Shown: positions 32,781 to 40,528 of the stretch, piece by piece
How the letters are laid out: the number at the start of each line of letters is the position of its first letter
Numbering within the stretch: position 1 is the first letter of the stretch
Origin: Actinomadura nitritigenes
GTDB lineage: Bacteria; Actinomycetota; Actinomycetes; Streptosporangiales; Streptosporangiaceae
DNA length: 64,000 nt
Direction: 5' to 3'
NCBI RefSeq assembly: GCF_017573545.1
Contig: NZ_JAGEOK010000043.1
Coordinates: 1 to 64,000, forward strand
Translations under genes and position numbers: made by a program
Notes under the pieces: model-generated
What the model was told of the DNA's origin: nothing
Databases searched by the model: none
What the model saw: only the letters and a program-made list of their open reading frames with translations

Positions 32781-33413
32781 GTGCCGGATCCAGACGGGGG
32801 ATTCACCCGGTTGTGGGACGCGCACTACGACGATGTGCTCAGGTACGCGGCACGTCGGATCGACCACGAGACGGCCAGGGACATCGCCGCCGAGACGTTC
32901 CTGGTCGCCTGGCGGCGGCGCGGCGACATCCCGCCCGACCGCCCGTTCCCGTGGCTGCTCAACGTCGCCCGCAACGTCCTCGCCAACGAGATGCGGGGCC
33001 GCCGCCGGCGCCTCCGGCTGTGGGACCGGCTGCGCGGTGACGGCCCGCGCGCCCCCGCCGCCGACATGGCGTCCGGTCTGGCCGAAGGCGGCCGCATAGC
33101 GGCCGCGCTCGGCCGCCTGTCCGCCCGCGACCGCGAGGTCCTCCGGCTCGTCGGCTGGGACGGCCTCGACGCGCGGGACGCGGCGACCGCCGCGGGCTGC
33201 TCGGTCAAGACGTTCTCCGTGCGCCTGCACCGCGCCCGGCGCCGCCTGACCGCCGCCCTCGCCGACATCGACGCCCGCACCGAGACCGACGCCCGCACCG
33301 AGACCGACGCCCGCCCCGAGGCCGACGCCCGCCCCCAGACCGACGCCCGCCCCCAGACCGACACGGGCCGACCCGCACCCGCCGCCCCGCTGCAAAGGAG
33401 CCCCCAGGTATGA
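32781..33413 (+). CDS. ECF-type sigma factor with C-terminal repeat tail
   Basis: 210-residue RNA polymerase sigma factor of the extracytoplasmic-function type. Region 2 is LRYAARRIDHETARDIAAETFLVAWRR (core and -10 binding), and region 4 is LSARDREVLRLVGWDG plus the recognition helix in AATAAGCSVKTFSVRLHRARR. The last about 40 residues are a hydrophilic tail of hexapeptides DARTET/DARPQT encoded by 18-bp tandem repeats. The GTG at 32781 has GGGAG upstream. The stop overlaps the start of the CU044_5270 gene (ATGA), a standard pairing in which the second protein may act as the cognate envelope partner. Confidence 0.9.
   Translation: MPDPDGGFTRLWDAHYDDVLRYAARRIDHETARDIAAETFLVAWRRRGDIPPDRPFPWLLNVARNVLANEMRGRRRRLRLWDRLRGDGPRAPAADMASGLAEGGRIAAALGRLSARDREVLRLVGWDGLDARDAATAAGCSVKTFSVRLHRARRRLTAALADIDARTETDARTETDARPEADARPQTDARPQTDTGRPAPAAPLQRSPQV
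33270..33359 (+). repeat. Five 18-bp tandem repeats at the 3' end of the sigma factor gene
   Basis: Units start at 33270, 33288, 33306, 33324 and 33342; the first two are identical (GACGCCCGCACCGAGACC) and the last two are identical. Each encodes six residues, Asp-Ala-Arg plus a variable triplet. Confidence 0.85.
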
Positions 33414-34378
33414 ACGACCTCCGCGAAGTCCGCCGCGTCATGGCCCCGGCCGACCCCTGCCCGCCCGGCGCGTTCGACGGCGCCGCCCGCGACCCGGCCG
33501 GCCGCGCCGCCTACGAGCGGATCACGGCGTCCGCGGCGCGCCGCACCGGCCCGTCCCGCCGGACGGTGTTCCGCCTCGCCGCCGCGGGCGGCGTCGCCGG
33601 GGCGCTCATCGCCGGCGCCGTCGTCGCCACGAGCGACGGCGGGCCGCACCACCCGGCGCCCGCGGCGGCGACGCAGACGGAGACGGGGCAGGTGCTGAAC
33701 GTCGCCGCGACGTTCGCGCTGAAGCAGCCGTACACCGCGCCGCGTCCCGGCCAGTGGGTCTACACCGAGACCCGCTACCGGCGCAGCGGCGTCCCCGGCC
33801 GCGGCCAGGCCGTCGCGCCCGGCTCGCCGCTGAAGACGCAGGTCGACCGGATATGGATCCGGGCCGACGGGAAGCGCATGGCGACATACGACAACGGCAG
33901 GCTCGTCACCTCCGCCACGGGCGGCGCGATGCCGCCGATCGACCACGCCACCGCCGCCAAGCTGCCGGCGGACCCGGACCGGATGCTGGCCTGGGCCCGC
34001 AACGGGGGCGCGCCGGGCGGCCGTGACCAGGGCGCGTTCCAGCTGCTCGGGTCGCTGCTGCTGAACAACGGCGCGCTGCCGCCCGCGCAGACCGCCGCCG
34101 CCTACCGCGCGATGGCGAAGATCCCCGGCGTCACCGTGGACCGCGCCGCCGAGGACGGCGCCGGGCACAAGGCGGTGTCGGTCTCGTTCCTCATCGAGGG
34201 CTGGGCGAAGGACGAGATCCTCCTGGACCCGTCCACCTACGCCTACCGGGGCCACCGCACCACCGTCGCCCAGGACCACACCCTGCCGGACGGCGGGCGC
34301 TTCCTGAAGGGCGCCGTCGAGAGCTACTCCGTCCGCCTTGCCGCGGGCGTCGTGGACCGTCCCGGCCAGCGTCCCTGA
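33410..34378 (+). CDS. CU044_5270 family membrane-anchored protein
   Basis: 322-residue protein of the actinobacterial CU044_5270 family, habitually paired with an ECF sigma gene. It has a cytoplasmic N-terminal segment (residues 1-48), one transmembrane helix (AAAGGVAGALIAGAVVATS, about 52-70), and a large outer domain with WVYTETRYRR and QVDRIWIRADGKRMATY. The cytoplasmic part may hold the sigma factor in the absence of an external signal (inference from gene pairing; no zinc anti-sigma motif is visible). Coupled to the sigma gene by ATGA. Confidence 0.87.
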   Translation: MNDLREVRRVMAPADPCPPGAFDGAARDPAGRAAYERITASAARRTGPSRRTVFRLAAAGGVAGALIAGAVVATSDGGPHHPAPAAATQTETGQVLNVAATFALKQPYTAPRPGQWVYTETRYRRSGVPGRGQAVAPGSPLKTQVDRIWIRADGKRMATYDNGRLVTSATGGAMPPIDHATAAKLPADPDRMLAWARNGGAPGGRDQGAFQLLGSLLLNNGALPPAQTAAAYRAMAKIPGVTVDRAAEDGAGHKAVSVSFLIEGWAKDEILLDPSTYAYRGHRTTVAQDHTLPDGGRFLKGAVESYSVRLAAGVVDRPGQRP

Positions 34379-34421
34379 CCCTCCAACGGCGAGGCGAGGG
34401 CCGCCCGGTCAGCGCGCCCGG

Positions 34422-36065
34422 TCAGCGCGGTCGGGCGACCCTCGCCTCGTCCCAGACCGGCTCCGGGGCCTCGTAGACCGAACCGTCCGCCCCGAACACC
34501 AGGAAACGGTCGAAGGAACGGGCGAACCAGCGGTCGTGCGTCACCGCGAGGACGGTCCCCTCGTACGACTCCAGGCCCTCCTGGAGCGCCTCGGCGCTGG
34601 CCAGGTCGAGGTTGTCGGTCGGCTCGTCCAGCAGCAGCAGCGTCGCGCCGCCCAGCTCCAGCAGCAGGATCTGCAACCGCGCCTGCTGCCCGCCCGACAG
34701 CGTCTCGAACGGCTGCTCGGCGCAGAACTGCAGCTCGTAGCGCGCCAGAGCGTTCATCGCGTCGTTGCGCAGCCGGGCGTGCTCGGTCATGACGATCTCG
34801 CACGGCGTGCGGCCCGCCAGGTCGGGACGCGCGTGCGTCTGCGCGAACAACCCCGGCACCACCCGCGCCCCGAGGCGGGCGACCCCGGTGTGCGCCACCG
34901 GACGCACCGGCACCGCGCCCCGCGGCAGCACCTCCGCCACCGCGGCGAGCAGGCGCAGGAAATGCGACTTCCCCGACCCGTTCGAGCCGAGCACCGCGAC
35001 CCGCTCGCCGAACCAGACCTCCGCGCCGAACGGCCGCATCAGCCCGGTCAGCTCCAGGTCCTCGCAGATCACCGCCCGCTTCCCGGTACGGCCGCCGCGC
35101 AGCCGCATCTTCAGGCTCTGGTCGCGCGGCGGCGTCTCCGGCGGACCCGCCTCCTCGAACTTGCGCAGCCGGGTCTGCGCCGCCCGGTACCGCGACGCGA
35201 AGCCGTCGTTGACCGTGGCCTTGGTCTTCAGGGTGTTGACGAGCTCCTTGAGCTTCGCGTGCTCCTCGTCCCACCGCCGCCGCAGCTCCTCCAGCCGCTC
35301 GTTCCGGTCCCGGCGGGCCGCCGCGTACGTCGAGAACCGGCCGCCGTGGATCCACACCCGGCCCGCCTCGACGGTCACGATCCGGTCGGCGCAGCGGTCG
35401 AGCAGCTCGCGGTCGTGCGAGACCACCAGCACGGTCTTGGCCGTCTCCCGGAGCCGCTCCTCGAGCCACTGCTTGCCCGGCACGTCCAGGTAGTTGTCCG
35501 GCTCGTCCAGCAGCAGCACCTCGTCGGGGCCCCGCAGCAGCGCCTCCAGCGCGAGCCGCTTCTGCTCGCCGCCCGACAGCGTCCGCGTCTCCCGCCACCG
35601 GCACGCGTCATAGGGGACGCCGAGGGCCGCCACGCAGCAGGCGTCCCACAGCACCTCGATCTCGTAGCCGCCCGCGTCGCCCCAGCCGGCCAGCGCGTTC
35701 GCGTACCTCAGCTGGGTCGGCTCGTCGTCGCGCTCCATCATCGCCAGCTCGGCGGCCTCCACCGCCGCGGCCGCCTCGCGGACCCGCGGCGGCGCCACCG
35801 ACAGCAGCAGGTCGTGCACGGACGACTCGTCCCGCACGTTGCCGATGAACTGCCGCATCACGCCGAGCCCGCCGCTGTGCGCGACCGTCCCGTCCTGCGG
35901 CGCCAGGTCCCCGGCGACCAGCCGGAGCAGCGTCGTCTTCCCGGCCCCGTTCGGCCCGACGAGCGCCGCCGTCACCCCGTCGCCGACCCGGAACGACACG
36001 TCGTCCAGCAGCAGCCGTCCGTCGGGCAGCGTATGGCTGACATGCCCGACCTCCACGTGACCCAC
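34422..36065 (-). CDS. ABC-F family ATPase
   Basis: 547-residue protein with two nucleotide-binding domains and no membrane helix, the ABC-F layout of ribosome-associated ATPases used for translation rescue or antibiotic protection. Domain 1: Walker A GPNGAGKTT, signature LSGGEQKR, Walker B VLLLDEPDN. Domain 2: Walker A GSNGSGKS, signature LSGGQQAR, Walker B LLLLDEPTDN. A charged linker (ERLEELRRRWDEEHAK region) between them is the likely P-site-reaching arm. No neighbouring resistance gene; whether it confers antibiotic protection is unknown. Confidence 0.92.
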   Translation of the reverse strand: MGHVEVGHVSHTLPDGRLLLDDVSFRVGDGVTAALVGPNGAGKTTLLRLVAGDLAPQDGTVAHSGGLGVMRQFIGNVRDESSVHDLLLSVAPPRVREAAAAVEAAELAMMERDDEPTQLRYANALAGWGDAGGYEIEVLWDACCVAALGVPYDACRWRETRTLSGGEQKRLALEALLRGPDEVLLLDEPDNYLDVPGKQWLEERLRETAKTVLVVSHDRELLDRCADRIVTVEAGRVWIHGGRFSTYAAARRDRNERLEELRRRWDEEHAKLKELVNTLKTKATVNDGFASRYRAAQTRLRKFEEAGPPETPPRDQSLKMRLRGGRTGKRAVICEDLELTGLMRPFGAEVWFGERVAVLGSNGSGKSHFLRLLAAVAEVLPRGAVPVRPVAHTGVARLGARVVPGLFAQTHARPDLAGRTPCEIVMTEHARLRNDAMNALARYELQFCAEQPFETLSGGQQARLQILLLELGGATLLLLDEPTDNLDLASAEALQEGLESYEGTVLAVTHDRWFARSFDRFLVFGADGSVYEAPEPVWDEARVARPR

Positions 36066-36161
36066 GGTGACCCCTCGTCCTTGAGAACCCCCGCCGAGTC
36101 TCCGGAAGGGGCCGCGACCCCGTCAAACCGTTTTCCGGCACCGCCGGCCGGTGCCGGTGCC

Positions 36162-36602
36162 CTAGCGAAGCTCCTCGGCCAGGGCGACGATGACGCCCTC
36201 GGGGCCACGGAGGTAGCAGAGGCGATAGACGTCCTCGTACTGCGCCACCTCGTGCACGAGCTCGGCGCCGTGGCCGCGCAGCCGGGCGATGACGTCGTCG
36301 ATGTCCTCGACGGCGAACATGATGCTGCGGAGTCCCAGGGTGTTCGGCGGCGCCACCGCCGGCTCGGCGCTGAACGCGGCCGGCGCGTCGAACTTCGTCA
36401 GCTCGATCCTGCCGTGCCCGTCCGGGGTCCGCATCATGGCGATCCGGATGCGGACGCCGTCGATCCCGTTGAGCCGGTCCACCGACGGCCCCTCGATCGG
36501 CGCCTCGCCCTCCACCTCCATGCCGAGCTCGACGAAGAACGCCTTCGCGGCCTCCAGGTCGTCGACGACGATGCTCACATGGTCCATCCGCTTGATCGTC
36601 AT
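36162..36602 (-). CDS. VOC (glyoxalase/bleomycin-resistance fold) protein
   Basis: 146-residue protein of the vicinal oxygen chelate superfamily with two beta-alpha-beta-beta-beta modules. Possible metal ligands are His in MDHVSIVVDDLEAA, and Glu in GRIELTKFD and YLRGPEGVIVALAEE. Members include glyoxalases, dioxygenases and fosfomycin or bleomycin resistance proteins; this one has no specific hallmark of any of them. Stands alone between the ABC-F and proS genes. Confidence 0.88.
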   Translation of the reverse strand: MTIKRMDHVSIVVDDLEAAKAFFVELGMEVEGEAPIEGPSVDRLNGIDGVRIRIAMMRTPDGHGRIELTKFDAPAAFSAEPAVAPPNTLGLRSIMFAVEDIDDVIARLRGHGAELVHEVAQYEDVYRLCYLRGPEGVIVALAEELR

Positions 36603-36655
36603 GCCCCGAGCATAGGGAGGGGGCGTCCGGTCACGCGGGTGAACGGCGCCCCGCG

Positions 36656-38353
36656 TCAGGCGGACTCCAGGAGCGCCCGGACGTGAGCCGCGACCGTGTC
36701 CAGCGGGACCTTCTCCGTGTCACCGGTGGCGCGGACGGTCACCTCCGCCGTCCCCTCGGCGAGCCCGCGGCGGCCGACCGTGATCCGGTACGGGATGCCG
36801 GTCAGCTCCACGTCGCGGAACTTCACGCCCGCCCGCTCGGCCCGGTCGTCGATCACGACGTCGGTGCCGGCGTCCCGGAGGGCGGTGTAGATCCCCTCGG
36901 CCGCCGCCGCCACGTCCGCGTCGTCCGACTGCGCGATCACCACGGCGACCTGGAACGGCGCCACCGCGACCGGCCACACGATCCCGCGCTCGTCGTGATG
37001 GGTCTCCACGATCGCCGCCATGGCCCGCTCGACGCCGATGCCGTAGCTGCCCATCACGACCGGCACCCGCTTGCCGTCCGGATCGAGGACCTCGACGCCG
37101 AGGGCGCGGGCGTACCGGTCGCCGAGCTTGAAGATGTGCCCGATCTCGATCGCCCGGACGATCTCCAGCGGCTCCCCGCAGCGCGGGCACGGCTCGCCGG
37201 CGGTGACCTCCCGCAGGTCCGCCCAGGACCCGACGGCGACGTCCCGGGCGACGTCGACGCCGCGCAGGTGCACGTCGTCGATGTTCGCGCCGGTGAACAT
37301 GTCGCGCCGGCCGCGCAGCGCCTCGTCCGCGATCACCGGGAGCGCGACGCCGACGGCGCCGAGGCTGCCGGGGAGCGCGCCGAGCGCCGACCGGATCTCC
37401 TCCGGTTCCGCCGGGCGGATCTCCGCGGCGCCGGTCGCGTCCACGAGCTTCTGCTCGTTGAGCGCGTGGTCGCCGCGCAGGAGGACGAGGGTGAGCGTGC
37501 CGTCCAGGATGTAGACGAGCGTCTTGATCTGCCGGTCGCCGGGCGCGCCGTAGGCGGTCAGATCGTCGATGGTGCGGACGCCGGGCGTGTCGAAACGCTC
37601 CGGGGCGAGCGGCCCGGGGTCGTCGGACGCGACGGGCAGCGCCGAGGTGGCGCGCTCGATGTTCGCCGCGTACCCGCAGGCGGGGGAGTGGGCGACCAGG
37701 TCCTCGCCGACGTCGGCGGGGCACATGAACTCGGTCGAGCCGGTCCCGCCCATGGTCCCGCTGGACGCCTCGCACGCCAGCGCCGGCAGGTCCAGCCGCG
37801 CGAAGATCCGCGTGTAGGCGCCGTGGTAGGCGTCGAACGAGACGTCCAGCCCGGCGCGGTCCGCGTCGAAGCTGTAGGCGTCCTTCATGGTGAACTCGCG
37901 CGTCCGCATGAGGCCGCCCTTGGGGCGCGGCTCGTCCCGGAACTTGGTCTGGAACTGGTACCACTGCTGCGGCAGCTGCTTGTAGGAGTTCAGCTCGCGC
38001 GCGACCGTCGCGAAGATCTCCTCGTGGGTCATGCCGAGCACGTGGTCGGCGCCGCGCCGGTCCTGGAGGCGGAACATCTCCTGCCCCATCAGCTCCCACC
38101 GGCCCGACCGCCGCCACGGCTCCGCCGGGTGCAGCGCGGGCAGCAGCATCTCCTGCGCGCCGATCGCGTCCATCTCCTGCCGGACGATCTCAATGATCTT
38201 CGCGCGGACGCGCACGGCGAGCGGCAGCAGGCTGTAGTGCCCGGCCGTGAGCTGCCGGACGTAGCCCGCGCGCAGCAGCAGCCGGTGGCTCGGGGCGTCC
38301 GCCTCGGCGGGGTCGTCGCGGAGCGTCGGCGCGAACATCTGGGACCAGCGCAT
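36656..38353 (-). CDS. proS: Prolyl-tRNA synthetase, bacterial type with editing domain
   Basis: 565-residue class II ProRS of the long bacterial type. It starts MRWSQMFAPTLRDDP, with motif 2 FRDEPRPKGGLMRTREFTMKDAY region, then a YbaK-like inserted editing domain (about residues 230-390, containing RGDHALNEQK with its conserved lysine that clears mischarged Ala-tRNA), motif 3 GSYGIGVERAMA and a C-terminal anticodon-binding domain. The ATG at 38353 is preceded closely by a TACCCT -10-like element, implying a leaderless message. Divergent from a second ProRS gene of another class. Confidence 0.96.
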   Translation of the reverse strand: MRWSQMFAPTLRDDPAEADAPSHRLLLRAGYVRQLTAGHYSLLPLAVRVRAKIIEIVRQEMDAIGAQEMLLPALHPAEPWRRSGRWELMGQEMFRLQDRRGADHVLGMTHEEIFATVARELNSYKQLPQQWYQFQTKFRDEPRPKGGLMRTREFTMKDAYSFDADRAGLDVSFDAYHGAYTRIFARLDLPALACEASSGTMGGTGSTEFMCPADVGEDLVAHSPACGYAANIERATSALPVASDDPGPLAPERFDTPGVRTIDDLTAYGAPGDRQIKTLVYILDGTLTLVLLRGDHALNEQKLVDATGAAEIRPAEPEEIRSALGALPGSLGAVGVALPVIADEALRGRRDMFTGANIDDVHLRGVDVARDVAVGSWADLREVTAGEPCPRCGEPLEIVRAIEIGHIFKLGDRYARALGVEVLDPDGKRVPVVMGSYGIGVERAMAAIVETHHDERGIVWPVAVAPFQVAVVIAQSDDADVAAAAEGIYTALRDAGTDVVIDDRAERAGVKFRDVELTGIPYRITVGRRGLAEGTAEVTVRATGDTEKVPLDTVAAHVRALLESA

Positions 38354-38359
38354 CTCGCG

Positions 38360-38403
38360 AGGGTAGCGAAGCGGCCCGAGCCCCCGCCGCCGGTCAGTAC
38401 CCT
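38360..38403. promoter_or_regulatory. Compact divergent promoter between two proS genes
   Basis: TACCCT occurs on the minus strand at 38360-38365, 6 bases before the ATG of the bacterial-type proS, and on the plus strand at 38398-38403, 8 bases before the GTG of the second proS. Both spacings fit leaderless transcripts from mirrored promoters in a 58-base gap. No clear -35 elements are seen. Confidence 0.5.
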
Positions 38404-38411
38404 TGTTCGCT

Positions 38412-39860
38412 GTGAGTCGAGAAGGTGTGACGCCGCAGAGCGAGGATTTCTCCGCCTGGTACAACGAGCTGGTCGTGCAGGCCCAGCTCGTCGACCGCGG
38501 TCCGGTTCGCGGCACGATGGTCATCCGCCCGTACGGTTACCGGGTGTGGGAGCTGCTCCAGGCGGACCTGGACCGGCGCATCAAGGACGCGGGGCACGAC
38601 AACGCGTGCTTCCCGATGCTGATCCCGGAGTCCTACTTCAAGCGCGAGGCCGAGCACGTCGAGGGCTTCTCCCCGGAGCTCGCCGTCGTGACGCACGCCG
38701 GCGGCAAGGACCTGGAGGAGCCGCTGGTCATGCGGCCGACCTCCGAGACGGTCATCGGCGAGTACATGGCCAAGTGGATCGACTCGCACCGCGACCTGCC
38801 GCTGCTGCTGAACCAGTGGGCGAACGTGGTCCGCTGGGAGATGCGCCCGCGGATGTTCCTGCGCACCACCGAGTTCCTCTGGCAGGAGGGGCACACCGCG
38901 CACATCGACGAGAGCGACGCGATGCGCGAGACGATGTGGGCGCTGGACGCCTACGCGAGCGTGGCGCGCGAGCTCGCGGCGATGCCGGTGATCGCCGGTG
39001 AGAAGACGCCCGGCGAGCGGTTCGCCGGCGCCGTCCGCACGTACACCATCGAGGGCATGATGCGGGACGGCCGCGCCCTGCAGGCCGGCACGTCGCACTA
39101 CCTCGGCACGAACTTCGCCAAGGCCTTCGAGATCCAGTACCAGGACGAGGCGGGCAAGCTGACGCTGGCGCACACCACGTCCTGGGGCATGAGCACCCGC
39201 ATGATCGGCGGCATGATCATGACGCACGGGGACGACAAGGGCCTCGTGCTGCCGCCGCGCCTCGCCCCCTACCAGGTCGTGATCGTCCCGATCGGCCGCA
39301 AGGAGCAGGGCGAGCAGGCCGCCGCGGAGGCGCGCCGGCTCGGCGCCGCGATCAAGTCGATGGGCATCCGCGTGCACGTCGACGACAACCGGCCGCAGCT
39401 GTCGCCCGGGTTCAAGTTCAACGAGTGGGAGATGCGCGGCGTCCCGATCCGCATCGAGCTCGGCAAGCGCGACATCGAGGGCGGCGTCGCGACCGTCGTC
39501 CGGCGGCTCCCGACCGTCGAGGGGCAGGGCAAGGAGCAGATCCCGCTGGAGAAGGTGCCCGAGGTGCTGCCCGGGATGCTCGCCGAGTTCCAGTCGTTCC
39601 TGCTGGCCCGGGCCGAGGCGTTCCGCGAGGAGCACACCGCCGCCGTGGACTCCTGGGACGCGTTCACCGCGCAGGTCGCCGGCGGCTGGGCCCGCGCGTT
39701 CCACTGCGGCGCCACCGCCTGCGAGGACGAGATCAAGGCCGAGACCGCCGCGACCCCGCGGGTCATCCCGGCCGAGGCGCCGGAGGAGACCGGCGTGTGC
39801 GTCAAGTGCGGGCAGCCGTCCGCCTACGGCAAGCGCGTGATCTTCGGCAAGGCGTACTGA
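38412..39860 (+). CDS. proS: Prolyl-tRNA synthetase, eukaryote/archaeal type
   Basis: 482-residue class II ProRS of the short eukaryote/archaeal-like type with no inserted editing domain. Early segments FSAWYNELVVQAQLVD and RGTMVIRPYGYRVWE, then motif 2 near NVVRWEMRPRMFLRTTEF. The C-terminal zinc-type extension has Cys residues in HCGATACEDE and CVKCGQPS and ends in the hallmark C-terminal tyrosine (GKAY). The GTG at 38412 gives the usual start; TTG 38403 and GTG 38427 are in frame. A second ProRS of different class next to the first is unusual and may be a resistance or backup copy. Confidence 0.95.
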   Translation: MSREGVTPQSEDFSAWYNELVVQAQLVDRGPVRGTMVIRPYGYRVWELLQADLDRRIKDAGHDNACFPMLIPESYFKREAEHVEGFSPELAVVTHAGGKDLEEPLVMRPTSETVIGEYMAKWIDSHRDLPLLLNQWANVVRWEMRPRMFLRTTEFLWQEGHTAHIDESDAMRETMWALDAYASVARELAAMPVIAGEKTPGERFAGAVRTYTIEGMMRDGRALQAGTSHYLGTNFAKAFEIQYQDEAGKLTLAHTTSWGMSTRMIGGMIMTHGDDKGLVLPPRLAPYQVVIVPIGRKEQGEQAAAEARRLGAAIKSMGIRVHVDDNRPQLSPGFKFNEWEMRGVPIRIELGKRDIEGGVATVVRRLPTVEGQGKEQIPLEKVPEVLPGMLAEFQSFLLARAEAFREEHTAAVDSWDAFTAQVAGGWARAFHCGATACEDEIKAETAATPRVIPAEAPEETGVCVKCGQPSAYGKRVIFGKAY

Positions 39861-39882
39861 GCCGGCGGCGGGCGCCGCGCGG

Positions 39883-40389
39883 TCAGGAGCTCTCCCTCCG
39901 CTCCGCGCGGCCCTCCGCCGACAGCCGGGTCAGGTACGGCTGGACGAACCACGCCCACCCGCACAGCGCCAGGACGGCCACCGCCGCACCGATCGCCGCC
40001 GCCTCCGCCGCGAGCGTCTGCACGATCAGCGTGGTGGACGCGGTGATCGAGACCGCCAGCGCGAACGCGCCGATGATGCCGAACCGGTTCGCCCGCTGGA
40101 TCAGCAGCGCCTTCTTGTTGAGCTGGAACAGGATCCGGTGCTGGAACACCGGCGCGATGAAGCAGATCGAGGCGAGCGCCGCACCGAACAGCGCCACGTA
40201 GAACAGCGCCCTCCCGGTGTCGTCGACCTGCGCGAATCCTTTGGAGAACGGGACGGTCAGCAGGAACGCGAACAGCACCTGCACGCCCGTGGTGGCCACC
40301 CGGAAGCCTTGGAGCAGCTCCATCAGCTGCCGGTCGAGCCGCTCGTGCTCGGTCTCGTTGCGCGGCTTGGACGAGGGGTCGACGCTCAT
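39883..40389 (-). CDS. DUF6328 family membrane protein
   Basis: 168-residue actinobacterial protein with a charged N-terminus (SSKPRNETEHERLDRQLMELL) and about four hydrophobic helices (VATTGVQVLFAFLLTVPF, ALFYVALFGAALASICFIAP, FGIIGAFALAVSITAS and AAIGAAVAVLALCGWAWFV). Function unknown. The gene ends 22 bases from the convergent proS gene and is unrelated to it in content. Confidence 0.85.
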   Translation of the reverse strand: MSVDPSSKPRNETEHERLDRQLMELLQGFRVATTGVQVLFAFLLTVPFSKGFAQVDDTGRALFYVALFGAALASICFIAPVFQHRILFQLNKKALLIQRANRFGIIGAFALAVSITASTTLIVQTLAAEAAAIGAAVAVLALCGWAWFVQPYLTRLSAEGRAERRESS

Positions 40390-40528
40390 GAGATCCCTTT
40401 ACCCGGCAAAACGCCCGTCAGTGCCGGGTCTGCGCCACAGCCGGGCGCCGGTACCCCGTGCGAACGCCGGGCCCTCTCGCGGGCGTCGAGCCTCCATCGG
40501 GCGCCGGGCCCTCGCGGGTTCCGGGGCG

